In this document: positions 9,802 to 18,879 of the stretch, in pieces
Layout: the number at the start of each line of letters is the position of its first letter
How positions within the stretch are numbered: position 1 is the first letter of the stretch
NCBI GenBank assembly: GCA_964444915.1
Contig: CAYUIY010000011.1
Location: forward strand, 1 to 36,098
Reading direction: 5' to 3'
DNA: 36,098 nt
Origin: Anaerorudis sp964444915
GTDB lineage: Bacteria > Bacteroidota > Bacteroidia > Bacteroidales > Dysgonomonadaceae
Translations under genes and position numbers: made by a program
Notes under the pieces: generated by a model
What the model was told of the DNA's origin: nothing
Seen by the model: only the letters and a program-made list of their open reading frames with translations
Databases searched by the model: none

Positions 9802-10023
9802 ATGAAAACGGCACGATGGCTTATTATTATAGGTATTATTCTGGTTGTTATTGGCGTTCTTTTGTACTTGACGCCATCGACTTTCAAATGGTTTGGTCAT
9901 TTACCCGGCGACATCCGGATCGAAAAAGAAAATATCCGGATTTACATTCCTATTACTTCAATGATTGTGGTAAGTATCATTCTTACCCTTGTCGTTAACA
10001 TAATCCGCTATTTTAAATCCTGA
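9802..10023 (+). CDS. DUF2905 family small membrane protein
   Basis: This 73-residue protein has two predicted membrane helices (about 6-25 and 50-69). They are joined by a short loop carrying the family signature FKWFGHLPGDIRIEKENIRIYIP. The family is widespread and of unknown function. The start is supported by the purine-rich GAAAGAAA directly upstream of the ATG. It stands alone between the sigma factor gene (divergent) and the ABC operon (convergent). The hairpin at 10041-10081 lies just after its stop. Confidence 0.9.
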   Translation: MKTARWLIIIGIILVVIGVLLYLTPSTFKWFGHLPGDIRIEKENIRIYIPITSMIVVSIILTLVVNIIRYFKS

Positions 10024-10040
10024 AAATACGTTTCAAAAAT

Positions 10041-10081
10041 TACGCCTTTCATCCTCAATATTTTTAAGAATGAAAGGCGTA
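10041..10081. terminator. Rho-independent terminator, ABC operon / DUF2905
   Basis: TACGCCTTTCAT (10041-10052) and ATGAAAGGCGTA (10070-10081) form a perfect 12-bp stem with a 17-nt loop. On the minus strand the stem is followed by ATTTTTG, so it best terminates the ABC permease gene that ends at 10151. It may also limit transcription from the DUF2905 gene on the other strand. Confidence 0.75.
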
Positions 10082-10150
10082 CTCCTATATCAGATTAGAT
10101 CTAAATATTACATAAGAATTCTGTTATCCTAATCAATTACTCACAAAAAA

Positions 10151-11185
10151 CTATCTTGGACGAATTTCTCGCCTCATAAACAAATAATATCCCAAACCGA
10201 ACAGCAAAATAGATCCGGCAATCAATCCGGTAACCTGCGGCCATACCATCAACAAGCTCTGCCCAATAGGCAACGGCGTGGGAAGTGCACCCTCAAGCTG
10301 TTGCATGGTCAAAGCACCCAAACTTCGTACCGACGGCATAAGCAGTGTTATGGTAGCTTCGCTGAACAGTTGGCTCGGATTGAAACGCATCAACCCCAAA
10401 ACAAAATTCTGAAACTCCACTATCTGCCCTTCCGTCAACATCCCTTTGGGCGCTATGGCCTTAGCCAGTAAATCGACAATTATATTGTAAAAGATACTGA
10501 AGAAAAGCCAAATAGCAATACCTGAAAGCGCCGATGTAGCCGCCTGGTGAAACGCAACCGAAAACAAAATGGATAAGTTCAACCAGAAAGCGACATAAAT
10601 AATACTGATCAAAATGAAAGAAATCAGTCGCGCCAACTCATCAGCAGTAGGTGGAATTCCCAATGCGATCAATCCCGAACCCAGTACAAGAAGCCCTAAC
10701 GCTACGAACAACGTACTAATTACGATCAGATCAGCAACAAATTTAGAATTAATGACATAATCGCGATAAATGGGTTGACTCAACAAACGGCTGAGCGTAC
10801 CGCGGTTTTGTTCCGAATTAATAGCATCAAAACCAAGGCTTATTCCCAGCAGAGGGCCAAGGAAGCTGATAAAAACCGTAAACGGTGGCAATGTACCATC
10901 AGACAAGGTGAAGAGGTTAAGAAAAAAGAAAGCATCTTCCGCACTCCCCGAATGTTTGCTAAATTGCGCCAGTGCAGTGTATAAAGAGCCCAAACAAGTA
11001 AGTGCAATCAGGGCCGCCATAATGATAAATCGCCAACTGCGTACCTGATCCGAAATCTCTTTACCAACCATAACCCAAAAAGGATGGATTACTTTATCCT
11101 CCTTGGAACCTATCGATGAGTGTTTACGTCCTAGATCGCGGGTCCACTTTCTTTTAAGAGAATCCTTCTGTAGCTTTTCATTCAT
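10151..11185 (-). CDS. ABC-2 type transporter permease
   Basis: This 344-residue membrane subunit is encoded with the adjacent ATPase. A polar N-terminus of about 50 residues precedes a first membrane helix (FIIMAALIALTCLGSLYTAL). A large loop and five or so further helices follow, ending LLFGLGYYLFMRREIRPR. The segment FDAINSEQNRGTLSRLLSQPIYRDYVINSKF is typical of ABC-2 permeases of the pfam12679 type. The frame is open upstream to 11326, but I choose the ATG at 11185 (MNEKLQ). It overlaps the ATPase stop by 8 bases in an ATGAATGA arrangement and avoids a long overlap with the ATPase gene. Substrate unknown; the NEW3 partner suggests an envelope or export role. Confidence 0.9.
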   Translation of the reverse strand: MNEKLQKDSLKRKWTRDLGRKHSSIGSKEDKVIHPFWVMVGKEISDQVRSWRFIIMAALIALTCLGSLYTALAQFSKHSGSAEDAFFFLNLFTLSDGTLPPFTVFISFLGPLLGISLGFDAINSEQNRGTLSRLLSQPIYRDYVINSKFVADLIVISTLFVALGLLVLGSGLIALGIPPTADELARLISFILISIIYVAFWLNLSILFSVAFHQAATSALSGIAIWLFFSIFYNIIVDLLAKAIAPKGMLTEGQIVEFQNFVLGLMRFNPSQLFSEATITLLMPSVRSLGALTMQQLEGALPTPLPIGQSLLMVWPQVTGLIAGSILLFGLGYYLFMRREIRPR

Positions 11186-11936
11186 GTTGTACCCCTCCAT
11201 CTTCAAAAAAAGAGTCATAAATGTCCTCCAATCCGTGATTGGCGTCACCGAATAATTGCTGTGAAAGATCACGTATAGAACCCACTGCCCGAATTTTCCC
11301 CTGTACAAAAATACCAACTCTATCACAAACCTGTTCTACCTGATGCAAATTGTGAGAAGAAAATAAGACGGTAAGCCCGTGTTCATTACGCAATTCAATA
11401 ATCAAGTCGAGAAAAGCCCTTACACCTTGAGGATCGATACCTGAAGTCGGCTCATCAAGAATAATCACCTGAGGACTTTTTATCAGTACATCGGCCAGCC
11501 CCAATCGCTGACGCATCCCTTTCGAGTATTTGCCGGTTTTCTTACCATTGACATCTCCCAATCCTACGCGCTGAAGTAGTATTTCCGCTTTTTCGGTAGC
11601 TTTTGCTTTAGATATACGGTTAAGCATTGCCGTGTAAACCAAATTCTCCAAGCCGGTACGATCATCATAAAAACCGACGTCTTCGGGCAAATAACCCACC
11701 TTTCTTTTCACTTCGATGGGATGGCGAGCAGGATCAATTCCACAAACCCTGGCTTGACCTTCGCTCGGTTCAGTCAAACCAAGCATCATCAGAATGGTAG
11801 TTGATTTACCTGCACCGTTAGGTCCCAGAAAGCCGAATATTTCTCCTTTTTCAACCCTCAAATTGATATGGTCGACAGCAGTAAACGACCGATATTTTTT
11901 TGTTAGGTTAATCAATTCGATAATTGTTTCGGCCAT
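11178..11936 (-). CDS. ABC transporter ATP-binding protein
   Basis: This 252-residue cytoplasmic ATPase powers the adjacent ABC-2 permease. Walker A GPNGAGKST lies at about 38-46, the Q-loop is near YLPEDVGFYDD, the signature is YSKGMRQRLGLADVL (about 138-152), Walker B is VIILDEPTSGIDPQG (about 157-171) and the switch His is in LFSSHNLHQVEQVCDRV. This pattern is that of the multidrug/natural-product exporter-like ATPases (CcmA/DrrA type). The start at 11936 follows the NEW3 gene stop by 3 bp and has GGAGATAA just upstream. The three genes form one operon. Confidence 0.95.
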   Translation of the reverse strand: MAETIIELINLTKKYRSFTAVDHINLRVEKGEIFGFLGPNGAGKSTTILMMLGLTEPSEGQARVCGIDPARHPIEVKRKVGYLPEDVGFYDDRTGLENLVYTAMLNRISKAKATEKAEILLQRVGLGDVNGKKTGKYSKGMRQRLGLADVLIKSPQVIILDEPTSGIDPQGVRAFLDLIIELRNEHGLTVLFSSHNLHQVEQVCDRVGIFVQGKIRAVGSIRDLSQQLFGDANHGLEDIYDSFFEDGGVQHE

Positions 11937-11939
11937 GAT

Positions 11940-13091
11940 TTATCTCCTCCCGAATTTGCGAAACAAGAAAACCACACCACCAACAGCAGCCAATATCACC
12001 AAAACACCAACCCATCCCCAAATCATAGGCGTTTTAACCATAACACGGAATGAAATCTGGGAAGTTGTTTCCGGAGTCCTGGCTTCCATATTAATCACAT
12101 AATCACCAGGAATAGCCTTTTTATCGGCCTCAATAGTAGCATATACAGTAGTTTCATTACCAGGCGCCAACTTATCGATCTTTTCAGGTTCAAATGTTAC
12201 TTGCCATTTAGACGGAGCGGTCGATTTCATTTCAATGTCGGTCAAGTCGGCTGAACCCGTATTGCGAACCACCAACCGAATCTTTTGTTTTCCTCCGGCT
12301 GTAATTTTTGTACTAAGCAAACCCGTTGGTGTAGTGAGCGACATTTCATAATTACCGGTGACAACCGCTTCCAACTCCATTGAAGCTGAAGTAGAACCTG
12401 TGACAGCTCGTATGGGAATTTTATACGTACCTGCTCTCACTTCTTTTGGAGGTTTAACTTCTATAGTGATTTCTTTAGTAGTATTAGGCTCTAGTTCTAC
12501 CGATGTTACCGGATTGTAATCGGCCTTAAAAGTAACCGTCCATCCGCGGGGAGCATTCGACATCAACGCATATAATTGTTTCTCAGCTGTTCTGTTTTTC
12601 AATGTTGCTCTGTAAGTAAAAGTTGCATTGGCATTTCCTTGCATGTTTGGCTGATCGGCCGTAAATTCCGTTTCACTCGATCCCATCTCTTTCACATGGA
12701 CCGTTAGAGCTAACGATGCCGAATCGCCCGCAATTACACGGAAAGTATAAGCCCCTTTGTTAACTTGGAAAGGCACCTCCACCTTCAGCGACAGGGTCTT
12801 TTTATCGTCGGGCAACACAGCAACGCTGCTAACTGTATAACCTCCCCCCGTTAAAGTGTAAGTCCATGTACGAGGTATCCCAACTATCCGTATATCACCG
12901 TTGAATACGTGATCGCTTTTGTTGATTACATCAATTGAGTATTCGATGGCTTCTCCAGGTGATACCGAAATTTTTGTGTAAGGGGTATACAGAATGATCT
13001 GACCCAATGCACAAACCTGCATTGCACTCAACGATAACATACCCAGCAAAATAAAGATTTTAAAGCCGGCAAATCTCTTTTGTAGTGACAT
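11940..13091 (-). CDS. NEW3-domain protein, secreted and C-terminally membrane-anchored
   Basis: This 383-residue exported protein has a signal peptide (about 8-28, ending VCALG). Three successive Ig-like beta-sandwich repeats follow (about 30-130, 140-240, 250-350). The repeats share the pattern G-W-x-V-x-F / L-x-P-x-x-x-x-x-V / K-x-G-x-Y-x-x, typical of the NEW3 (alpha-galactosidase-associated) domain. A C-terminal helix WGWVGVLVILAAVGGVVFLF and the basic tail RKFGRR anchor it with the bulk outside the cytoplasm. It is the first gene of the operon with the ABC ATPase and permease, so it may be the extracytoplasmic partner of that transporter. I take the start at 13091 (MSLQKR) because GGAGGA sits 6 bp before it; an ATG at 13106 is also in frame. 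The exact role is unknown. Confidence 0.85.
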   Translation of the reverse strand: MSLQKRFAGFKIFILLGMLSLSAMQVCALGQIILYTPYTKISVSPGEAIEYSIDVINKSDHVFNGDIRIVGIPRTWTYTLTGGGYTVSSVAVLPDDKKTLSLKVEVPFQVNKGAYTFRVIAGDSASLALTVHVKEMGSSETEFTADQPNMQGNANATFTYRATLKNRTAEKQLYALMSNAPRGWTVTFKADYNPVTSVELEPNTTKEITIEVKPPKEVRAGTYKIPIRAVTGSTSASMELEAVVTGNYEMSLTTPTGLLSTKITAGGKQKIRLVVRNTGSADLTDIEMKSTAPSKWQVTFEPEKIDKLAPGNETTVYATIEADKKAIPGDYVINMEARTPETTSQISFRVMVKTPMIWGWVGVLVILAAVGGVVFLFRKFGRR

Positions 13092-13249
13092 AAAAAATTC
13101 CTCCATAATTTTTTTAAAATAATTTGGGCATTACAAAAATTAAAAAAATAAACTATTTTATCGTAATATTTTCTGTAAATGCAATGTATTTTTTATGACA
13201 AAATGTTCTGCTTTAGCCTTTATCACACTCTGAGTGAACGCTAAAAAAA

Positions 13250-13933
13250 TCACCGATTGTGTTTACTCATAAACTTAAGAACAGGTGTTATATCGAAATA
13301 CAGCCCTTCTATACCGTATTTGTTTTCTCCAAGCTGGACATAATGATAATGACCCATAATTTTACTTCCTCCAATGTTTTCATATCCTATACAGCTCATA
13401 AAATCATATTCATGCGCCACTTTAATCACATAATATGCCGTTTTCTTTGTAAGCCCATCACCTGAACTAACAATGGCATCCAATACAACTTTCCGTTGTT
13501 GGAGCGCTTTCTTGTATTCAGTCACATTATCCTTGTGGGCGTATACTATTAATTTGGTATTAAGCGCTCTTATGTTAAACGGGTCCTCCCTTAGCAATGC
13601 ATTGGCATCATCGATTAGTTGATTATAATCAAGAGTTGTAAACGATTCTTCTTTGGATAGAGTTTCCATTAAACTTTTATTGTAAGACGAAGTATCCAAG
13701 GGCATATAATCGGGATGAAAAACATAACCGTAATACAGATGTCTCCTTTCTTCGCGTGTCAAGGTAGAATCACCGTTTTGATATCTATCCATGAGTTTGG
13801 GATAATAAAAGTCGGAAGAGGAATTTTCTATATTTTTTTTAATCGATTTATAATTAGGAGCTTTAAAAGAAGGTTGTGCACATACACTAAACCCTCCTGC
13901 GATTAAAAAAAACACAAAAACAAGCTTTTTCAT
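13250..13933 (-). CDS. DUF4919 family exported protein
   Basis: This 227-residue protein begins with a clear signal peptide (MKKLVFVFFLIAGGFSVCAQ). The mature part is mostly helical with TPR-like spacing in the middle (LIDDANALLREDPFNIRALNTKLIVYAHK). The end, ENKYGIEGLYFDITPVLKFM, is a recognisable feature of the DUF4919 family, which is common in Bacteroidales and has no assigned function. It is on the same strand as the NEW3-ABC operon but 158 bp upstream of it, with an AT-rich gap. It probably forms its own unit. Confidence 0.85.
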   Translation of the reverse strand: MKKLVFVFFLIAGGFSVCAQPSFKAPNYKSIKKNIENSSSDFYYPKLMDRYQNGDSTLTREERRHLYYGYVFHPDYMPLDTSSYNKSLMETLSKEESFTTLDYNQLIDDANALLREDPFNIRALNTKLIVYAHKDNVTEYKKALQQRKVVLDAIVSSGDGLTKKTAYYVIKVAHEYDFMSCIGYENIGGSKIMGHYHYVQLGENKYGIEGLYFDITPVLKFMSKHNR

Positions 13934-14033
13934 TTTTTACTTAATGAAGTTAATGTTAGCGGCAAATTTATTTTTCTTTTTTCATTTTAACAAGGAATAT
14001 ATTTTTAAGAAATCTTAATTGCCGAAAAATTTG

Positions 14034-14918
14034 TTACTGCTTCCCCGAAACCTTTACATTCGAATTAATTTTCAATATAAGGCCTTGCAGCACGTTACCC
14101 GGTCCCAGTTCGATAAATTCGGCAGCTCCATCTTCAATCATATGCAGCACACATTGCGTCCATTTCACCGGCGAGGTAAGTTGTGCAATAAGGTTCTTTT
14201 TGATTGTTTCAGGGTTGGTCTCTCCAATAGTAGAAACATTCTGATAAACAGGACATGCCGGAACAGAAAAAGGCGTAGCGGAAATAGCTTCCGAAAGTTC
14301 ACGGCGGGCAGGTTCCATAAGCGGCGAATGAAAAGCCCCGCCTACCTTTAATGGAATAGCTCGCTTTGCACCTGCTTCTTTTAGCAATTTACATGCTTTT
14401 TCCACACCCGCTATCGTTCCGGAAATTACAATCTGTCCCGGGCAATTGTAATTGGCGGGCACTACAACCTCATCGTCGATGGAAGCGCAAATTTCTTCCA
14501 CTTTTTCATCCGGAAGCCCAATAATGGCAGCCATTGTGGAAGGATTCATTTCACATGCCTTCTGCATAGCTAACGCACGTTTATACACCAGCTTCAAACC
14601 ATCTTCAAACGACAACGCTTCCGCTGCAACCAGAGCAGAAAATTCGCCAAGGGAATGTCCCGCGGTCATATCGGGTTTAAATTCTTCACCCATTGTTTTG
14701 GCAAGAATAACGGAATGAAGGAATACGGCCGGCTGGGTAACTTTTGTCTGACGAAGATCCTCATCGGTCCCATCAAACATCATATCCGTAATTCGAAAAC
14801 CCAAAATATCGTTGGCTTTCTCAAACAGCTCTTTAGCTAACGACTGTGTCTCATACAGATTTTTCCCCATACCCACAAATTGAGCACCTTGGCCGGGAAA
14901 TACATACGCTTTTTTCAT
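14034..14918 (-). CDS. fabD: Malonyl-CoA:ACP transacylase FabD
   Basis: Transfers malonyl groups from CoA to acyl carrier protein for fatty acid elongation, in the cytoplasm. It has 294 residues from the chosen start, usual for FabD. It begins MKKAYVFPGQGAQ. The nucleophile elbow GHSLGE has Ser89; QKACEMNPSTMAAIIGL and GGAFHSPLM, with the catalytic His, follow. The frame is open to 14951, but the added N-terminus (MRLQKPIKKMF) has no family counterpart, so the ATG at 14918 is preferred. It is transcribed alone, divergent from the glucokinase gene; a TACCTTTG box lies at 14956-14949. Confidence 0.96.
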   Translation of the reverse strand: MKKAYVFPGQGAQFVGMGKNLYETQSLAKELFEKANDILGFRITDMMFDGTDEDLRQTKVTQPAVFLHSVILAKTMGEEFKPDMTAGHSLGEFSALVAAEALSFEDGLKLVYKRALAMQKACEMNPSTMAAIIGLPDEKVEEICASIDDEVVVPANYNCPGQIVISGTIAGVEKACKLLKEAGAKRAIPLKVGGAFHSPLMEPARRELSEAISATPFSVPACPVYQNVSTIGETNPETIKKNLIAQLTSPVKWTQCVLHMIEDGAAEFIELGPGNVLQGLILKINSNVKVSGKQ

Positions 14919-14948
14919 AAACATTTTTTTTATTGGTTTCTGTAACCG

Positions 14949-14956
14949 CAAAGGTA
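14949..14956 (-). promoter_or_regulatory. Candidate -7 box for fabD
   Basis: TACCTTTG on the minus strand fits TAnnTTTG, 31 bp before the fabD start at 14918. No clear TTTG is seen at the expected spacing. Its position also supports the shorter FabD start, because the longer start at 14951 would lie inside the box. Confidence 0.5.
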
Positions 14957-15013
14957 ATAAATTTAAAATAAAAAATTTTCAAGCTTAAAAAAGTAAATTG
15001 ATAAAAAAACCTG

Positions 15014-15021
15014 TATATTTG
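15014..15021 (+). promoter_or_regulatory. Candidate -7 box for glucokinase gene
   Basis: TATATTTG fits TAnnTTTG on the plus strand, 43 bp before the start codon at 15065. The -33 element is not convincing. The fabD and glucokinase boxes are about 57 bp apart and face away from each other. Confidence 0.5.
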
Positions 15022-15064
15022 CGAAAACCAATTATCATTGACGAACTTTTAAAAAACAAAAATC

Positions 15065-16024
15065 ATGGATCAACCTTATGTAATAGGAATTGACATCGGC
15101 GGGACAAACACAATTTTCGGAATTGTGGATAAAAGAGGCCAAATTTTAAGAAGCGGAGCTATAAAAACTACTCGTCATGCCGATGTTGGCGACTACCTGG
15201 ATGAACTCGCACAAGCTCTCAACGACCTGTTAAAGGATAATTTTTCGAAAGACGACATCAAAGGAATCGGCGTTGGAGCACCTAACGGCAATTATTTTAG
15301 CGGAAGTATCGAATTTGCACCTAATCTTCCGTGGAAAGGTGTTATCCCTTTTGCTCAAATGCTAGAAGAAAGAATCGGCATACCCGTTGCCCTGACCAAT
15401 GATGCCAACGCTGCTGCAATTGGAGAAATGACCTACGGGGCTGCCCGAGGCATGAAGGATTTCATCGAAATTACGCTCGGAACAGGTGTTGGTAGCGGAA
15501 TTGTTATAAACGGACAGTTGGTTTATGGTCATGACGGCTTTGCAGGTGAACTCGGACATGTAATTATGCGACGCAATAATGGTCGGTTATGTGGCTGTGG
15601 AAGAAATGGTTGTCTCGAGGCTTACGCTTCGGCAACAGGTGTGGCACGAACCGCAAGAGAGATATTGGATCTAAAACCCGATTCGCCCACCCTCTTAAGA
15701 AATATTCCGGTCGAAGATATCACCTCCAAAGACGTATACGACGCCGCCGTAGCAGGTGACAAGGTGGCTATTGAGATTTTTAATTTCACGGGAAGAATAC
15801 TAGGAGAGGCATTTGCCGATTTTGTGGCATTCTCGAGCCCCGAAGCCATCATCCTTTTTGGGGGGCTAGCAAAGGCAGGCGACTTTATCCTCAAGCCTAC
15901 CAAGGAAAATATGGAAAAAAACTTACTAAAGGTATTTAAAAATAAAGTAAAGATCCTCTTCTCCGGATTGAAAGAAGATGATGCTGCCGTTTTGGGTGCA
16001 AGCGCTTTAGGATGGGAGGTATAA
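15065..16024 (+). CDS. ROK-family glucokinase
   Basis: Phosphorylates glucose, or a related hexose, with ATP at the entry to glycolysis. The protein has 319 residues. The ATP-binding motif is IGIDIGGTNTIFGIVD (about 7-22). The sugar-binding and catalytic region includes NDANAAAIGE and GTGVGSGIV. The ROK zinc motif CGCGRNGCLEAYAS is complete near residues 178-191. A second phosphate motif, ILFGGLAKAGD, is at about 262-272. A hairpin terminator follows 40 bp after the stop, so it is a single-gene unit. Substrate preference beyond hexose is inferred from the family. Confidence 0.93.
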   Translation: MDQPYVIGIDIGGTNTIFGIVDKRGQILRSGAIKTTRHADVGDYLDELAQALNDLLKDNFSKDDIKGIGVGAPNGNYFSGSIEFAPNLPWKGVIPFAQMLEERIGIPVALTNDANAAAIGEMTYGAARGMKDFIEITLGTGVGSGIVINGQLVYGHDGFAGELGHVIMRRNNGRLCGCGRNGCLEAYASATGVARTAREILDLKPDSPTLLRNIPVEDITSKDVYDAAVAGDKVAIEIFNFTGRILGEAFADFVAFSSPEAIILFGGLAKAGDFILKPTKENMEKNLLKVFKNKVKILFSGLKEDDAAVLGASALGWEV

Positions 16025-16064
16025 CAACGCCAAAATTCAACTCAATCAAATACTTAACTTCTTT

Positions 16065-16095
16065 GAGGTGTCTACAAAAAAAGACACCTCATTTT
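16065..16095 (+). terminator. Rho-independent terminator after glucokinase gene
   Basis: GAGGTGTCT (16065-16073) pairs with AGACACCTC (16082-16090), a 9-bp stem with an 8-nt A-rich loop. It is followed by ATTTTTATT on the plus strand. Confidence 0.85.
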
Positions 16096-16128
16096 TATTC
16101 ATCTGTATGTTAATTGAAAATTATGGTG

Positions 16129-16136
16129 TATCTTTG
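16129..16136 (+). promoter_or_regulatory. Candidate -7 box for class A PBP gene
   Basis: TATCTTTG fits TAnnTTTG on the plus strand, 42 bp before the start at 16179 and 34 bp after the preceding terminator. No TTTG at ideal spacing. Confidence 0.45.
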
Positions 16137-16178
16137 CAATGAAATTTCAAGAGTTAATCATGCTCTTTTCTGAAAAAT

Positions 16179-18560
16179 ATGGGCAAAAGAAAAATAAATA
16201 AACAAAATAATTCATCCGAATCAAAACATAATATCGTAACGTGGATGTGGAAAATTTTTGGTTTTCTCGTCCTTTTCTGTATCGTTATTTTTGGACTTAT
16301 TTCCATAGGAGCTATCGGATATATTCCCGATATTGAAGAATTGGAAAATCCAATTGATAAATATGCTTCGCAAGTTATATCAGCCGATGGGCAGCTTCTT
16401 TTCACTTTTTCGCAAAACAAAGAAAATCGCATCTTTGTGAAATATTCCGATCTTTCGCCTCATCTTATCAATGCATTAATAGCTACGGAAGATATTCGTT
16501 TTTACAAACATTCGGGAATTGATGTCATCGGTTTAGGACGTGCCATTGTAAAAACCCTCCTCCTCCACCAAGAAGACAGCGGGGGAGGAAGCACCATTAC
16601 CCAGCAATTGGCAAAATTGCTTTATTCTCCCAAAGCAAGTAATAAATTTCAACGAATGATGCAAAAACCCATCGAATGGGTAATCGCTGTCAAATTGGAA
16701 CGTTATTACAGCAAGGATGAAATCATTAATTTATATCTGAATAAATACGATTTCAACTATAACGCCATAGGTATAGAATCGGCCGCACGTACTTATTTCA
16801 ACAAAAAACCAGGGGAATTAAATATACAGGAATCAGCCACGCTGATAGGCATGTTAAAAAATTCGTCGCTTTATAATCCCCTACGTCGACCCGAGCTCAC
16901 CCTTCAACGACGTAATATAGTAATTGAACAGATGCGAAAAGCGGGGCACATTACCCAACAAGAAGCCGACTCATTAAAAAAAACACCATTAGAAATAGAC
17001 TTTAACAGATTGAGCCACGTGGATGTCCCTGCTCCCTATTTTCGTCAATATTTAGGGATGATCATGATGGCAAACAAGCCCGATAAAAGAAATTATCCTG
17101 CAGCATGGCAACGACAACAATTCATTGAAGACTCTATTGCTTGGGAAACCAATCCCCTATATGGCTGGTGTCATAAAAACAAAAAAGCCAATGGTTCGGA
17201 TTACAATATTTATACCGATGGGCTGAAAATATATTCAACTATCGATTCACGCATGCAAAAATATGCCGAAGAATCTATTAAAGAATATCTTGGAGGACAT
17301 CTGCAACCCCTTTTCGAAAAAGAAAAAGCAGGGAAAAAATATGCACCCTTCTCAGCAAATGTCAGCAACAAAGTGGAAGAATTGATGGCAAATGCCATGC
17401 GTCAGACCGATCGGTACAGGGGCATGAAAAAAGCCGGTTATAGCGAAGAAGAAATTTTAAGGTATTTCAAGAACAATGAAGTAGAAATGAAGGTTTTCTC
17501 TTGGGAAAAAGGAGAAATCGATACCGTTATGACACCATGGGACTCCATTCGATATCATAAATCGTTCCTTCGTTCCGGATTCATGGCAATGGACCCTTAC
17601 ACTGGTCACGTAAAAGCATATGTAGGCGGACCAGACTTTAAATTCTTCAAATACGATATGGTCAGCAGAGGAAAAAGGCAAATTGGTTCCACCATTAAAC
17701 CTTTTCTTTATACACTGGCTATGGAAGAAGGTATGACACCCTGTGACCAAATGCTGCATGTTCCTCAAACTCTGTTAGATGAAAATGGCCGCGAATGGAC
17801 CCCCCAGAACCCGGGGGCCCGTGCTGTTGGTGAACCTGTCACTATCAAATGGGGATTACAAAATTCGAGTAATTGGGTAACAGCATATTTAATGAAAATG
17901 TTTTCGCCTTATGCCTTTGCACGATTGCTTAAATCTTTCGGACTTAAAAGCCCAATAGACCCGGTGGTTTCACTGGCATTGGGCATCTGCGATGCTTCTG
18001 TATCGGAAATGGTGAGCGGCTATACTTCGTTTGTAAACAAAGGGATTCGCGTGGAACCATTGATGGTGACCCATATAGAAGATTCTTACGGTAACATCAT
18101 TGCCACATTTATTCCGCAAATGCACGAAATATTCAGCGAAAGCACTTCGTACAAAATGCTTGACATGCTCAAAGCCGTCGTTGACGGTGGCACGGGCAGC
18201 CGTCTGCGATGGATATACAACCTAAAAGGTGAAATGGGAGGAAAAACCGGGACCACACAAAACCAATCCGATGGTTGGTTCATGTCATTTACTCCTTCCA
18301 TCGTTGCCGGATGCTGGGTGGGAGGTGAAGACCGTTCCATTCATTTCGACCGCATGGCATATGGCCAAGGGGCAAGTATGGCTTTGCCCATCCACGGATT
18401 ATTCTATCAAAAAATATATGCCGATCCCACGCTGAATATGAGCGACAACGGTGTTTTTGAGGTTCCGCCCCAATACAAAAATCCGTGTTCCGGAACACAG
18501 AATTATTCTCGGGAATACGATGAAATAACAACAAAAGGAATCGATGATATGTTCAATTAA
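16179..18560 (+). CDS. Class A penicillin-binding protein (bifunctional transglycosylase/transpeptidase)
   Basis: Polymerises and cross-links peptidoglycan at the outer face of the inner membrane. The protein has 793 residues: a short basic cytoplasmic tail, one membrane helix (about 24-47), then the GT51 transglycosylase domain with ATEDIRFYKHSGID and GGGSTITQQLAKLL. The transpeptidase domain has all three motifs: S-x-x-K in IGSTIKPFLY (about 505), S-x-N in SSNW (about 565) and KTGTTQ (about 690). It is PBP1a-like in size and order. The start follows a TAnnTTTG box and there is no overlapping gene. Regulation beyond that is not visible. Which PBP1 paralogue it is cannot be decided here. Confidence 0.95.
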   Translation: MGKRKINKQNNSSESKHNIVTWMWKIFGFLVLFCIVIFGLISIGAIGYIPDIEELENPIDKYASQVISADGQLLFTFSQNKENRIFVKYSDLSPHLINALIATEDIRFYKHSGIDVIGLGRAIVKTLLLHQEDSGGGSTITQQLAKLLYSPKASNKFQRMMQKPIEWVIAVKLERYYSKDEIINLYLNKYDFNYNAIGIESAARTYFNKKPGELNIQESATLIGMLKNSSLYNPLRRPELTLQRRNIVIEQMRKAGHITQQEADSLKKTPLEIDFNRLSHVDVPAPYFRQYLGMIMMANKPDKRNYPAAWQRQQFIEDSIAWETNPLYGWCHKNKKANGSDYNIYTDGLKIYSTIDSRMQKYAEESIKEYLGGHLQPLFEKEKAGKKYAPFSANVSNKVEELMANAMRQTDRYRGMKKAGYSEEEILRYFKNNEVEMKVFSWEKGEIDTVMTPWDSIRYHKSFLRSGFMAMDPYTGHVKAYVGGPDFKFFKYDMVSRGKRQIGSTIKPFLYTLAMEEGMTPCDQMLHVPQTLLDENGREWTPQNPGARAVGEPVTIKWGLQNSSNWVTAYLMKMFSPYAFARLLKSFGLKSPIDPVVSLALGICDASVSEMVSGYTSFVNKGIRVEPLMVTHIEDSYGNIIATFIPQMHEIFSESTSYKMLDMLKAVVDGGTGSRLRWIYNLKGEMGGKTGTTQNQSDGWFMSFTPSIVAGCWVGGEDRSIHFDRMAYGQGASMALPIHGLFYQKIYADPTLNMSDNGVFEVPPQYKNPCSGTQNYSREYDEITTKGIDDMFN

Positions 18561-18879
18561 TCCGACAAAAAAATAGTTATGTTGAATATCTCCCACCAAC
18601 TAAAACCGATTGTGTTATACATTTGAATCATCGCATTTTTTTACCTCACATTTTTCACGTGAGTGAAAAGTGAGAAAAACCTGTCATGTTGTAAATTAAT
18701 AGAAATTCTTTTAAATATGATTTCTTTATCTTTTCGTGATAGGAACTTCAATATTTGACATTTTCAAATGAATATTTTGACTTGAATCGAAAAATCCAAA
18801 GAAAAACCATTTTTCTTTTTTAATCGAAGTAAATACTCATTCGAATATTTTTTCATACATTTGGCTGAAAATTCACCTT
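18561..18879. other. 319-bp intergenic region with three hairpins
   Basis: No gene is supported here. Three inverted repeats stand out. CTCAC...GTGAG at 18645-18674 is an imperfect 12-bp stem with a 2-base bulge. An imperfect A/T palindrome spans 18750-18776. A perfect 9-bp stem AAAGAAAAA (18798-18806) / TTTTTCTTT (18810-18818) has a 3-nt loop and a T-rich tail. A TAnnTTTG match, TACATTTG at 18856-18863, lies 16 bp before the CYTH start and could be its -7 box. The first hairpin could end the PBP transcript, but its T tract is poor. Confidence 0.5.

Noticed and set aside
11186..11326. Longer N-terminus for the ABC permease
   Set aside because: It would overlap the ATPase gene by about 150 bp and encodes sequence unlike the family; the ATGAATGA junction gives a better start.
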